Source: Geminicoccaceae bacterium (GTDB lineage Bacteria > Pseudomonadota > Alphaproteobacteria > Geminicoccales > Geminicoccaceae). From it: a stretch of DNA of 52,916 bases. Position numbers and translations under genes: made by a program. The DNA lies in contig JANXAZ010000006.1 in the NCBI GenBank assembly GCA_025062095.1, forward strand, positions 1 to 52,916, read 5' to 3'. Positions within the stretch are counted from its first letter, which is position 1; every line of letters begins with the position of its first letter. Positions 1 to 8,947 of the stretch are shown one piece after another. The notes below the pieces were generated by a model, which made no database searches, had not been told where the DNA came from, and was given only the letters and a program-made list of their open reading frames with translations.

Positions 1-864
1 CACCTCCTCCGACAAGCCCCAACCCCGCTCCGCGGCCAAATGCCGCTCGTAACGATAAAAGACATACCGCCGCCCCCCGCCCGTCGAAACAACGATCGCG
101 ACCGAGCACGCTCCCCGGCGCGGTCGGTGCCCGCTGCCGCTCCCCGCATCCCCCATTGCTCTCGCCTTTTCTCGCCCGAGACGCTCCCGGCCGAACGTCG
201 CGGCTTCCACCCCCTGCCGCCACCGCGACCGGCGGCCGTGCCGCTCCTTTCGCCACGAGCCCCGGAACGGCTCTCGAGCCCGACGGAACGCGCCTGCGGC
301 CCCGGACCGTGGTCACCCCGAGGGCTCCCCTCGGCGATCGAGGAGCGCGGTTTCCCCTAACCCTGCCGGCCCCTTCCCGTTCGCGACCGCACAACGGCGC
401 CACCGCTAGGCTTGCAGCCGATGTGAGCCCGACCGTTCTTCTCGCGGCACCGCGATTACGGTTCGCCGGCTGTCTCGGCAGTGGCCCCGAGCCTCGCGGC
501 CGCCGGTCGGGACTCGGATCCTCCTTCGAGAGCGGTCCCTCGTCTTTCGCACGAGCTCGGGCCGCCTGCCCGCAGCCGAGCGAGAGCCGGTCGCCGAGAC
601 GCGGAGGATCATCGATGTTCCGGCCTCCGCGGACCGGCGACCGGTCGTCCCCGCGAGCGAGCCACCGAGTCCCTCGACGGCGCCACGGGCCACCGGGGCG
701 GCCTGCGAAGCCGACAAGAGTATTCTCGTGAGCTCTGGACACCCTGGACGAGGGGGAACGGGGCGCGGCTGCGAGGCACGACCACGGGGTCACGAGTCGA
801 TACCACGGTCGGGAAGAATCACTATCGCGAACCTCGCTCGCACGGGCTTCGCGGGCTCGGCGCG
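1..864. other. gene-poor stretch, no convincing gene
   Basis: Open frames run through this stretch on both strands, but their translations are strings of Arg, Pro, Ser and Ala without recognisable domains, signal peptides or membrane segments. This is what chance stop-poor frames look like in very GC-rich DNA. I see no tRNA-like or repeat structure. It lies directly upstream of the PepSY remnant and could hold that gene's lost 5' part, but no signal peptide can be read in any frame. Confidence 0.5.
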
Positions 865-1323
865 CCAGCGGCGGCCGATCTCGAAAGCTGCTTGCGATCG
901 ACCCTGCGCCTGTTCGGCGGCGAGACCCGACACGTGGCGTTCGAATCGCGTGGCGGCCGTCCGACGTTCGAGTTCGTCGTCGACGAGGGAGACGAGCGCT
1001 TCTGTGTCGGCTGCGACGCCGCGACGGAGCGGGTCGCCGGGGTCGGCGCGATGGTCGTGTCCGACGATCCGCTCTGGCGGGCGGTCGCCGAGATCGACGC
1101 GGACGAAGCGATGGCCATCGCCATCGAGCGCGAAAGCGCCGAGGTCGGAGAGGTGAAGCGCCTTTCGCTCGGCAACAGCGGTGCCGATTACGAAGCGGAC
1201 GTGCGGGTGAAAGACGTCCGAGGTGGAAACAACGTCATCGTCGACACCGAGACCGGCCGGGTTCTGAACGTCTCCATCGAATATCGGAACATCGGCCGAG
1301 CCGGCCCCGAGGACGACGATCGA
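865..1323 (+). pseudogene. remnant of a tandem PepSY-domain protein
   Basis: The translation in this frame shows two consecutive PepSY-like units. The first runs from about base 868 (AADLESCLRS, then RPTFEFVVDEGDERF and VGCDAATERV). The second runs from about 1090 (DADEAMAIAIE, then YEADVRVKD and VIVDTETGRVLNV). PepSY domains are small, usually secreted domains with peptidase-inhibitor or sensory roles. The frame has no credible start: only TTG/GTG codons inside domain 1 and no signal peptide. It also has no stop until base 2088, running antisense through the flavin reductase gene. I therefore read it as a decayed gene that lost both ends. A real gene with an unusual start, or an assembly error, is possible. 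Confidence 0.5.
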
Positions 1324-1443
1324 CGGCCGACGACCGGAGCGGCGCCGCGCTCGCGTCCGACCCGCGCAGCCGCGTGCGGACGCTCCTTCGTCCTCGCCAC
1401 GGGTGGGCTCGCTGCGTCCGGGCGGGCCGCGGACCGCCGCCGC

Positions 1444-2001
1444 TCAGAGCATCTCGGGACGAAAAAGGGCGCGACGGTCGAGGATCTCGCCCGCCACCAT
1501 GAACCGGCCCTCGCCCAGATAGTGCACGGTCCGCGGATGTTCGGGCGTCGCGGCGACCCGGGCGCGCACGACCTCGAAGATGAAGAAGTTGTAGCGCTCG
1601 ACGAGGGCGTCGTCGAACAGCCGACACTCGAAATGGGCGTGGCACTCGGCGATCGCCGGGGCCTCGACGGCGAGCGCCGGCTCGGCCGTGAGGCCGAAGG
1701 TCGAAAACTTGTCGATCTCGGCTCCGCTCGTGTTGCCGACGCGCACGACCACGTCGAGCAGCTCGACCGTCGGCAGGTTGATCACGCACTGGCCGCTTCG
1801 ACGAACGAGCTCGAAACTGTAGTTCGAGGCGGCGATCACGCAACCCACGAGCGAGGGCGTGAACTCCATCACCGTGTGCCAGCCCAGCGTCATGACGTTG
1901 GACCGGCCGCGCCAATGCGAGGAGACGAGCACGACGGGACCGGGCTCGAGCCAACGGCGTACGCTGCCCACGGGGACTTCGCGCTTCTCGATCGCTCGCA
2001 T
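1444..2001 (-). CDS. flavin reductase-like FMN-binding domain protein
   Basis: A 185-residue protein of the flavin reductase-like (split-barrel FMN-binding) family. These proteins bind FMN, either as reductases supplying reduced flavin or as flavoproteins of unknown substrate. Recognisable stretches are the N-terminal PGPVVLVSS, then SNVMTLGWHTVMEFTPSLVG, CVIAASNYSFELVRRSGQCVINLP, and a C-terminal HYLGEGRFMVAGE. The start is ATG at 1999-2001, preceded by a GGGGAGAG ribosome site; longer in-frame extensions are Arg-rich and unlike the family. It stands alone, with the PepSY remnant ending upstream on the other strand. Substrate unknown. Confidence 0.85.
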   Translation of the reverse strand: MRAIEKREVPVGSVRRWLEPGPVVLVSSHWRGRSNVMTLGWHTVMEFTPSLVGCVIAASNYSFELVRRSGQCVINLPTVELLDVVVRVGNTSGAEIDKFSTFGLTAEPALAVEAPAIAECHAHFECRLFDDALVERYNFFIFEVVRARVAATPEHPRTVHYLGEGRFMVAGEILDRRALFRPEML

Positions 2002-3062
2002 CGTGCTCTCTCCCCGCCGCCCGCCGTCTGCTCGCCCGGAACGTGCCTCTGCCCGCGCCCGCTGCTTTTCAGTGGCGCGACACGATAAGCTTCGCGGGCA
2101 ACCGGCACAACTCCGGCAGAAGAAACTCGGGGGGATCATCCGACGGGGTGTCGCCGAGACCCGAAGCCGATGGCCGCCGTGGCGACGTCCCCGAAAACGC
2201 CTCGAAGAGCGCTCCGACGGGTTTTCGAGACGGCCGGACGGTCGGGAACGACGAACCCCTCCCCCGAGCGGTCCCGTCTCGAGCGATAGCGTGGCGAAAA
2301 TCTCGGGTGCGGCTCGCTTCTGGCGAACGCGGGCGGCGTCCGCGCGGGCAACGAGAAGGGTCAGGTCTCGAGGACCGAGGGTGGCCTTCGTCAGGCTCTC
2401 GGGCAAGGTCGAGGCACGGTTCGGAGAACCTTCTCCGCCCTCGCCTGCCGAGGGCCGTTTCCTCGCCTCGTTGTGCTCGACCGCGAGACCCGCCGAGGGC
2501 GGACCGCTCGGTCGGCACGCACGATCCGCGACATCGGCCGGCGAATGCTGGCCATCGAATGCGCACGGGCGAAACGACGCCGCCTCGGCCCGCCGAGCCC
2601 GTCCTTTGCGTCGGCCCCGGCTCCGCTCGCTCCCTCGGCGGATCGGATCGCTCGCACGCACGTCGGCCGTGCGAACCGCTCGACACGACCGCCCTCGGGT
2701 TCCGCCGTCGGATCACCTCGGGGCTTGCGAGGATGGGGGTCGGTCCGGTGTCCCGGATCGGATCCGACGACGGCACACCCGCTTTTCGCCTCGATCCGGT
2801 GCGCTGAAGCTTTCCCGACCGAGCCGCCGCGAAAGAAGCCGGGGTCGACGAGGGCGCCGCCCTCCGCCCGAAGCCGCATTTTCGGCTCGAGGAAGCAACG
2901 AAAGACCCCGCGCCACGACGCCACCCCTCGCGTTCCGGTGACACTCGCCCGGCTCGCGACCCGCGATGCCGGGGGTCTCCGCCCCTGCCAGGCTTCAGGG
3001 CGGCTGCTTCCCCCCGTGGTTCCCAGCCGCCGGTTCGCCCGGGACGACCGCGCGACGTCGCT
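2002..3062. other. about 1 kb without a recognised gene
   Basis: Several overlapping open frames exist on both strands, but all give low-complexity Arg/Pro/Ser-rich translations and none resembles a known family. There is no terminator-like hairpin with a T-run and no tRNA. The upstream region of the flavin reductase lies at its left edge. Confidence 0.45.
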
Positions 3063-4430
3063 TCACCCCCGCTCGAAGTAGCGCACGAGCTCCCAGTCGG
3101 TGACCGCGCGCTCGAAGCAGCCGAGCTCCCAGCGGGCGGCGTGGAGATAGTGCTCGATCACGTCCTCCCCGAACGCCTCGCGCAACACTTCCGAGCGCTC
3201 CAGCCGCGCGATCGCCTCGCCCAGGCTCCGCGGCACGGAGGGTACGGAGGGGTCCTTGTAAGCGTCGCCCACATAGGCCGGCGGCGGCTCGAGGCCGTTC
3301 TCGATGCCGTGCAGCGCCCCGGCGAGGAGCGCCGCATAGGCGAGATAGGGATTCACGTCCGCCCCCGGGATCCGACATTCGATGCGGGTCGCGGGTCCGT
3401 GGCCGAGGGCGCGGAAGCCCGCCGTGCGGTTGTCGCGGCTCCAGACGATGCGCGTCGGCGCGAAGGACGCGGCCTGGAACCGCTTGTAGCTGTTCACGTT
3501 GGGGGCGAGGAACAGGGTCGCTTCGGCCGCGGTCGCGAGCATACCGGCGAGCGCCCGCCGAAACAGGACGGAAACACCGTCCGGTGCGCTCTCGTCCGCG
3601 AACGCCGGCCGATCGTCGAGGGTCCACAGCGAAAGGTGGATATGACAAGAGGAGCCGGCGAGATCGGGTCTCCACTTGGCCATGAAGGTGACCGAGCGAC
3701 CCTGCAGGAAAGCGACCTCTTTGACCGCGTTCTTGAGAACGACGTGGCGATCGGCCATTTCCAGAGCTTCGGCGTAGAGAACGTTGAGCTCTTCTTGGCC
3801 GGGGCCCCATTCGCCTTTGCTTTCTTGGATCGGAATGCCGGCCGCCTCCAAGCCGTTCCTGAGCGCCCGCATCAAGGGCTCGCGCTTGGTCGTCTCCAAA
3901 ACGTGATAGTCTTCGATGTACCATCCGGCCGTGCGCAAATCCTGGTAACGTCGATCGCGGGCCGTTCGATAATCCTCGTCGAAGACGTAGAATTCGAGCT
4001 CCGAGGCCATCTTCGCGATCAGCCCGCGCGCTCGCAGCCGCTCCAATTGACGCTTGAGGACGGCCCGCGGGCTATGGGCCAGTTCGTGGCCGTGATGGTC
4101 GACGACGTCGCCGAGCACGAGCGCGGTTCCGGGCAGCCAGGGCGTGCGGCGCAGCGTCGCGAGATCGGGCTTGACGACGAAGTCGCCGTAGCCCCTTTCC
4201 CAAGACGCCGCTTTGAAACCGGGGACCGGCTCCATCTCCATGTCCACGGTGAGAAGATAGTCGCAAGCGTGCCATTCCGCGTGCGCCACCTCGAGGAAGT
4301 GCCGTGCCGTCACGCGCTTGCCGACGAGCCGTCCCTGCATGTCCGTGAAGGCGCAGACCACCGTGTCGATCCGGCCCTCCCGCGCTTCGACTGCGAGTTC
4401 TTCGAGCGTGAGCCTGCCCCCGGTCGCCAT
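3063..4430 (-). CDS. glutamine synthetase family protein (gamma-glutamylpolyamine synthetase-like)
   Basis: A 455-residue ATP-dependent ligase of the glutamine synthetase superfamily, full length for the PuuA-like branch. It has the beta-grasp N-terminal region (TDMQGRLVGKRV near residue 29), metal-site segments (ELEFYVF near 144; GPGQEELN near 208), the catalytic SSCHIHLS near 260, and NRTAGFR plus ATRIECRIPGADVNPYLA near 335-360. PuuA-like enzymes couple glutamate to putrescine or other amines; classical GlnA features are not obvious. It is divergent from the YdcF-like gene, about 95 bases apart, and sits alone, so substrate cannot be set from context. The ATG start at 4428-4430 gives the expected N-terminus. 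Confidence 0.88.
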   Translation of the reverse strand: MATGGRLTLEELAVEAREGRIDTVVCAFTDMQGRLVGKRVTARHFLEVAHAEWHACDYLLTVDMEMEPVPGFKAASWERGYGDFVVKPDLATLRRTPWLPGTALVLGDVVDHHGHELAHSPRAVLKRQLERLRARGLIAKMASELEFYVFDEDYRTARDRRYQDLRTAGWYIEDYHVLETTKREPLMRALRNGLEAAGIPIQESKGEWGPGQEELNVLYAEALEMADRHVVLKNAVKEVAFLQGRSVTFMAKWRPDLAGSSCHIHLSLWTLDDRPAFADESAPDGVSVLFRRALAGMLATAAEATLFLAPNVNSYKRFQAASFAPTRIVWSRDNRTAGFRALGHGPATRIECRIPGADVNPYLAYAALLAGALHGIENGLEPPPAYVGDAYKDPSVPSVPRSLGEAIARLERSEVLREAFGEDVIEHYLHAARWELGCFERAVTDWELVRYFERG

Positions 4431-4525
4431 GCCCTCGTTCTCCTCGCTTGCCTGAGCGGCGCGCGGCAGAGCATGCCGATGAGGATGGTCCCGGCCAAGA
4501 TGCCGAACCTCGGAGCGGTCGCACC

Positions 4526-5317
4526 TTGAGCTGGTATCTGGGCAAGATCGCGTTCCTTTTCCTCCGACCGAGCAACCTTCTGGTCCTCCTCGCCCTGGCC
4601 GGTTGTCTCGCAGCGTGGCGAGGACACCGGTTCGGGCTTCCGTTGGCGAGCATCGCGGTGGCCCTGATCGTCGCGGTCACCCTCTTGCCGGTCGGAGCGT
4701 GGCTCACGCGCCCGCTCGAGGCCCGGTTTTCCGCGCCCGCGCCCATGCCCGAAGAGGTGCACGGCTTCGTCGTCTTGGGCGGAGGAACCAATCCGCATCT
4801 CTTCGCCGCTCACGGCCGCCCCGATTTCGACGACGCCGCCGATCGGTATCTCGCGCTGATCGAGCTGGCGAAGCGCTACCCGCGGGCCCGCGCCGTTTTC
4901 ACCGGCGGATCCGGCCCCGAAACGGGAGCGATCGCCGAGGCGGACGTGATCGAAGCTCTGTGGCTGCGCCACGGCCTGCCGCGGGAGCGGCTCGTGCTCG
5001 ACCGCGACGCGCGCAACACCGTGGAAAACGCGCGCAACGCCTTCGCGCTCGCGCGACCGGGATCCGGCGAGGTCTGGCTCCTCGTGACCTCGGCCAAGCA
5101 CATGCCGCGATCGGTGGCCTGCTTTCGGGCGGTCGGCTTTCGCGTTCTGCCTTTTCCCGTCGACTACCGAGCGGGCGGGTCTTCCTTTCTCTTCGACGAT
5201 CTCCGCGTGTCCGAGCGTTTGTACGAACTGGACGAAGCCGCCTACGAATGGTTCGGTCTGTTCTACTACCGGCTCTTGGGCCACACGCGCGAGCTGTTTC
5301 CCGGCTCGGAGCCCTGA
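4526..5317 (+). CDS. YdcF/ElyC-like DUF218 membrane protein
   Basis: About 263 residues. Two N-terminal membrane segments (IAFLFLRPSNLLVLLALAG and LASIAVALIVAVTLLPVGA) precede a DUF218 domain. Family motifs are GFVVLGGG, AVFTGGSG, ADVIEALWLRHGLP and DARNTVENARNAF. DUF218 proteins such as ElyC and SanA are linked to cell-envelope homeostasis, with unsettled chemistry. I chose the TTG at 4526 because it follows a CGGAG sequence and directly precedes the first membrane helix; an upstream TTG at 4448 would add a polar, Arg-rich leader. The 3' end overlaps the start of the murein endopeptidase gene, suggesting a two-gene envelope operon. Confidence 0.82.
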   Translation: MSWYLGKIAFLFLRPSNLLVLLALAGCLAAWRGHRFGLPLASIAVALIVAVTLLPVGAWLTRPLEARFSAPAPMPEEVHGFVVLGGGTNPHLFAAHGRPDFDDAADRYLALIELAKRYPRARAVFTGGSGPETGAIAEADVIEALWLRHGLPRERLVLDRDARNTVENARNAFALARPGSGEVWLLVTSAKHMPRSVACFRAVGFRVLPFPVDYRAGGSSFLFDDLRVSERLYELDEAAYEWFGLFYYRLLGHTRELFPGSEP

Positions 5318-6369
5318 CGACCGTCGCTGCGGTGCTCGCGATCGGCGTCGTCGGCGCCTCCGGTGTGCGCGCGACCGAGGAGTCGACGCCGGCGAAAGAG
5401 CTCTTCGGGCGCGTGCACGCCCCGGCCCCGCCGATGCCCGGATCGATCCGGGCGATCGGCCTTCCCGCGCGCGGTTGTCTCGCCGGGGCCGTCGCTCTTC
5501 CCCCCGATGGTCCCTATTGGCAGGCGATGCGACCGTCGCGCAATCGGCGATTCGGTCATCCGCGCTTGATCGCGCTCATCGAGCGGCTCGCGCGCGAGGC
5601 TCGCGGCGACGGATGGCCGGGGCTGCTCGTGGGCGACCTCGCCCAGCCACGGGGCGGGCCCATGCTCAGCGGCCACGCCTCGCACCAGACCGGCCTCGAT
5701 GCGGACATCTGGCTCTCGCCGTCGCCCGAGCGACGTCTGAGCGAAGAAGAGCGCGAGACGCTGCCGGCCCCGTCGGTGCTCCGCGAGGGCACCCGGACGG
5801 TCGATCCGGAGCGCTTCGGTCCCGCCCACATCGCGCTGATCCGCCGCGCCGCGAGCTATCCCGAGGTCGCCCGCATCTTCGTGCATCCCGGGATCAAACA
5901 GGTCCTCTGCGCGGTCGCCGGTGCGGATCGCGCCTGGCTCTCCAAGATCCGCCCCTGGTGGGGCCACGACAGCCATTTCCACCTTCGGCTGCGCTGCCCG
6001 GAGAACGAGCCGCTGTGCCGCGATCAGGAGCCTCCACCCGAGGATGACGGCTGCGGAGCGGAACTCGCCTGGTGGTTGTCGGAGGAACCGTGGCGGCCGA
6101 AACCGCCGACGCCGCCTCCGCCCCCGCTCACCTTGCGCGAGCTACCACCGGAGTGCCGGTCCGTTCTGCGCGCTCCGCGCCGGCGCGAACGGAAAGCGGC
6201 GTCGGGTTCGCGCCCGCGCGTCGCCCACTCGGGCTCATCTCTGGTCGGTGCGCGGCTCGGTGAGCTTGCGGATCAAGACGAAGATGTTGACGACACCGAA
6301 CAGGAACAGGAGAAGCCCCGCCAGGTGCAGAGCGCCGTCCTTGGCGTGGGAGGCGATGAACAATCCTAG
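5248..6369 (+). CDS. mepA: penicillin-insensitive murein endopeptidase (MepA family)
   Basis: Periplasmic peptidoglycan endopeptidase of the LAS/M74 family, cleaving D-alanyl-meso-diaminopimelate cross-links. Diagnostic parts are LFGRVHAPAP at the mature N-terminus, SGHASHQTGLDADIWL (zinc His and Asp) and the C-terminal WWGHDSHFHLRLRCP. The start is uncertain. ATG 5248 gives a basic leader and an h-region LTTVAAVLAIGVVGASGVRA but overlaps the YdcF-like gene by 70 bases; GTG 5332 gives a very short signal. Homologues end near PPECRSVL (about base 6175); here the frame runs about 65 residues further in Arg-rich, then Glu/Asp-rich sequence and overlaps an opposite-strand small gene. The tail may reflect a lost stop. 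Confidence 0.85.
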   Translation: MVRSVLLPALGPHARAVSRLGALTTVAAVLAIGVVGASGVRATEESTPAKELFGRVHAPAPPMPGSIRAIGLPARGCLAGAVALPPDGPYWQAMRPSRNRRFGHPRLIALIERLAREARGDGWPGLLVGDLAQPRGGPMLSGHASHQTGLDADIWLSPSPERRLSEEERETLPAPSVLREGTRTVDPERFGPAHIALIRRAASYPEVARIFVHPGIKQVLCAVAGADRAWLSKIRPWWGHDSHFHLRLRCPENEPLCRDQEPPPEDDGCGAELAWWLSEEPWRPKPPTPPPPPLTLRELPPECRSVLRAPRRRERKAASGSRPRVAHSGSSLVGARLGELADQDEDVDDTEQEQEKPRQVQSAVLGVGGDEQS

Positions 6370-6414
6370 GAAAGCGAGCAATCCCATGAGGGTACCGAAG
6401 ATCGCGCTGCCCAT
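6235..6414 (-). CDS. 59-residue membrane protein, unknown function
   Basis: A short gene on the minus strand, ATG at 6412-6414 and TGA at 6235-6237. The product starts MGSAIFGTLMGLLAFLGLF, then has a second hydrophobic stretch (LHLAGLLLFLFGVVNIFVLI) and ends with the polar tail RKLTEPRTDQR: two membrane helices with a short loop (ASHAKDG) between. The clean amphipathic pattern and exact start and stop make it far more likely coding than the opposite-strand tail of the murein endopeptidase. It follows the DUF2189 gene on the same strand, 39 bases apart, so the two may be co-transcribed. I do not recognise a family. Confidence 0.7.
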   Translation of the reverse strand: MGSAIFGTLMGLLAFLGLFIASHAKDGALHLAGLLLFLFGVVNIFVLIRKLTEPRTDQR

Positions 6415-6453
6415 GTTCCCCCCTAGCGGCTCGAAGACGGGACGGGCCGGCTC

Positions 6454-7248
6454 TCAGCGGCCCTCGCGCTCGACGAGAGCGCTATAGGCGTGCCAGGACG
6501 CGAAGCCCAAAATCGGCAACACGAAGGCGAGGCCGATGAAGAGCGTGACCAGACCCGCCACCGTGAACACGACGATGAGCGCCGCCCAGAGCAGAAGCGG
6601 GAAGAAGTTCACCTGAACCGCTTCGAAGCTTTTGACGATCGCTTCGATGACGTTGACATCGGGCCGATCCAAGAGAAGGGGGATCGAGATCACGCTCATG
6701 GAAAAGGCGACGAAGGCGAGGATCCCGCCGACCCCGGTGCCGATCACGAGGAAGGGCAGCGCGTCGGGCTCGAGGAAGGTCTGCGCGAAGAGGTTCTCGA
6801 AGGACGGCGGATTGCCTCCGAAGTAGAGCATGAAGAGCAAAGCCGCGAGGCGGACCCAAGCGAACATCAACAACAAAAGCGCCACCCCCATGAGCGCGAT
6901 CTGGCTGGGGTTGCGGCGAAAGGCGGCGAGCGCTTCGAAGAAGGTGGTGCCTCGGCCCTCCTCCCGCCGGCGCGCGGCTTCGTAAAGACCCACCGTGAGG
7001 ATCGGCCCGACGATGAGAAAGCCGCCCAGGAGCGGGAGCACGAGGTAGAGCATCCCCGCCCACCAAAGGCCGAAAAGGATGAGGTAGCCGGTGAGCGCCG
7101 CGAGCGCGCCGTAGAAGAGCCCGAGCGCCGGATTGGCGCGGAAGTCGCGCCAGCCCTCGGCGAGCCAGTGCCAGGGTTGGTCCAGTTCGATCCGCCGGAT
7201 CCGGATCCCCCGGGACGCGTCTGCGCCGATCGTCCTCGCCTCGGCCAT
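6454..7248 (-). CDS. DUF2189 multi-pass membrane protein
   Basis: A 264-residue integral membrane protein resembling DUF2189. A cytoplasmic N-terminus has the family-like IRRIELDQPWHWLAEGWRDF, then about six membrane helices, with GLYEAARRREEG between helices 2 and 3 and a C-terminal ILGFASWHAYSALVE. DUF2189 proteins are sometimes labelled cytochrome c oxidase subunit I-like because they sit beside terminal oxidase genes, but no function is established. It is divergent from ccoN and shares a 199-base intergenic region whose FNR-type box lies midway, so oxygen control of this gene too is plausible (inference). Confidence 0.8.
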   Translation of the reverse strand: MAEARTIGADASRGIRIRRIELDQPWHWLAEGWRDFRANPALGLFYGALAALTGYLILFGLWWAGMLYLVLPLLGGFLIVGPILTVGLYEAARRREEGRGTTFFEALAAFRRNPSQIALMGVALLLLMFAWVRLAALLFMLYFGGNPPSFENLFAQTFLEPDALPFLVIGTGVGGILAFVAFSMSVISIPLLLDRPDVNVIEAIVKSFEAVQVNFFPLLLWAALIVVFTVAGLVTLFIGLAFVLPILGFASWHAYSALVEREGR

Positions 7249-7342
7249 CTCGCCCTCCCTATCCGCTGCGCGACCATCCTATCCGGGCGCGGCTGCGCCG
7301 CCCAGGCCGCGGCCTTCTTAGCGCGAATGGTCGCAGGGCCTT

Positions 7343-7356
7343 TTGATACAGATCAA
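7343..7356. promoter_or_regulatory. FNR/FixK/Anr-type operator between DUF2189 gene and ccoN
   Basis: The sequence TTGATACAGATCAA is a perfect TTGAT-N4-ATCAA palindrome, the consensus site of the FNR/FnrL/FixK activators that switch on cbb3 oxidase genes under low oxygen. It lies 91 bases before the chosen ccoN ATG and 94 bases before the divergent DUF2189 start. A TAACGA at 7378-7383 would be a weak -10 placing the operator near -41.5 for ccoN, the usual class II activator position (inference). Confidence 0.85.
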
Positions 7357-7447
7357 GGCGCGCCTACTCTCGGACGGTAACGAAATCGGCGCGCGCGGCC
7401 GTCCCCGGCTGCGACCGGCCGCCGCGGCAACTTTCGGGACAGCGTGC

Positions 7448-8932
7448 ATGGCCACCCTCGCCACGGCAATCTCCACCCCCCGCGAAACCGCGGTCGAAAC
7501 CTACAACGAAGACGTGGTCCGTTGGTTCGCGATCGCCACCGTTTTCTGGGGCGTGGTGGGCTTCATCGTCGGGACCTTCATCGCCTTTCAGCTCGCCTTC
7601 CCCGTTCTCAACTTCGACCTCGAATGGACCACATTCGGCAGGCTGCGGCCGGTGCATACCTCGGCCGTGATCTTCGCCTTCGGCGGCAACGCGCTGTTGA
7701 CCACCTCGCTCTACGTGGTCCAGCGCACCTGCCGCACGTCGCTGTTCGGCGGACCTTGGCTCGCGACGTTCCTGTTCTGGGGCTATCAGCTCTTCATCGT
7801 GATGGCGGCGACCGGGTACGTCGCCGGCATAACCCAGAGTCGCGAATACGCGGAGCCGGAATGGTACGTCGACCTCTGGCTCACGATCGTCTGGGTTGTC
7901 TACTTCATCGTCTTCTTCGGCACGATCCTGAAGCGAAAAGAACCGCATATCTATGTCGCGAACTGGTTCTACCTCGCCTTCATCGTTACGGTGGCGATGC
8001 TGCACATCGTCAACAACCTCGCCGTGCCGGTGTCGTGGCTGGGTGCCAAATCTTATTCGTTGTTCGCCGGCGTGCAGGACGCCCTCACGCAATGGTGGTA
8101 CGGACACAACGCGGTCGGCTTTTTCCTGACCGCCGGCTTCCTCGGCATCATGTATTACTTCGTGCCCAAGCAGGCGGAGCGGCCCGTCTACAGCTACCGC
8201 CTGTCCATCGTTCACTTCTGGGCCTTGATCTTCTTGTATATCTGGGCCGGCCCGCATCACCTGCATTTCACGGCGCTGCCCGACTGGGCCCAGGTGCTCG
8301 GCATGACCTTCTCGGTCATGCTGTGGATGCCGTCGTGGGGCGGCATGATCAACGGTCTCATGACGCTCTCGGGGGCGTGGGACAAGCTCAGGACCGATCC
8401 CGTCCTGCGCTTCCTCGTCGTCGCCGTGGCGTTCTACGGTATGAGCACCTTCGAAGGCCCGCTCATGTCCATCCGCCAAGTGAACGCGCTCTCGCACTAC
8501 ACCGACTGGACGGTCGGTCACGCCCATTCGGGCGCGCTCGGCTGGGTGGCCTTCGTCACCTTCGGCGCGCTCTACTACCTCTTCCCGAGGCTGTTCAAGG
8601 TGAAGCGGCTCTATTCGCTGCAACTCGTCGAGTGGCATTTCTGGATCGCCACCCTCGGCATCGTCCTCTACGTCACCTCGATGTGGGTGTCGGGGATCAT
8701 GCAGGGATTGATGTGGCGGTCGTACGACAGCCTCGGTTTCCTGCAGTTCTCGTTCGTCGAAACGGTCGAGGCCATGCACCCGTTCTACGTGATCCGCGCC
8801 TTCGGTGGCGTGCTGTTCACCTTGGGTGCGCTCGTCATGGTCTACAACCTCTATCGGACGGCGCGAGGCGACATCCGGGCCGAGGAGGCGATGCCGGTCG
8901 CCGCCGCGGTGCGCGTCGCGCCGGCCGAATGA
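7448..8932 (+). CDS. ccoN: cytochrome-c oxidase, cbb3-type, subunit I
   Basis: Catalytic subunit of the high-affinity cbb3 haem-copper oxidase: reduces O2 to water and pumps protons in the inner membrane. 494 residues with about twelve helices. Visible His-bearing segments include [18 protein letters not shown] (low-spin haem b ligand), [18 protein letters not shown] (Cu-B region), [13 protein letters not shown] and [19 protein letters not shown] (haem ligands). ATG 7448 gives a short cytoplasmic leader before helix 1; an upstream in-frame ATG at 7346 lies inside the FNR operator and would add an Arg-rich tail. First gene of ccoNOQP; 15 bases separate it from ccoO. Confidence 0.96.
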   Translation: MATLATAISTPRETAVETYNEDVVRWFAIATVFWGVVGFIVGTFIAFQLAFPVLNFDLEWTTFGRLRPVHTSAVIFAFGGNALLTTSLYVVQRTCRTSLFGGPWLATFLFWGYQLFIVMAATGYVAGITQSREYAEPEWYVDLWLTIVWVVYFIVFFGTILKRKEPHIYVANWFYLAFIVTVAMLHIVNNLAVPVSWLGAKSYSLFAGVQDALTQWWYGHNAVGFFLTAGFLGIMYYFVPKQAERPVYSYRLSIVHFWALIFLYIWAGPHHLHFTALPDWAQVLGMTFSVMLWMPSWGGMINGLMTLSGAWDKLRTDPVLRFLVVAVAFYGMSTFEGPLMSIRQVNALSHYTDWTVGHAHSGALGWVAFVTFGALYYLFPRLFKVKRLYSLQLVEWHFWIATLGIVLYVTSMWVSGIMQGLMWRSYDSLGFLQFSFVETVEAMHPFYVIRAFGGVLFTLGALVMVYNLYRTARGDIRAEEAMPVAAAVRVAPAE

Positions 8933-8947
8933 GCGGAGGCCCGTGCC

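Noticed and set aside
481-2088. 535-residue plus-strand open frame
   Set aside because: Only the middle (about 865-1323) resembles a protein family; the ends are Arg/Pro-rich and the 3' third is antisense to a well-supported flavin reductase gene.
2069-2944. 291-residue minus-strand open frame
   Set aside because: Low-complexity Arg/Ser/Gly-rich translation, no domains, no ribosome site, and competing frames of equal length on both strands.
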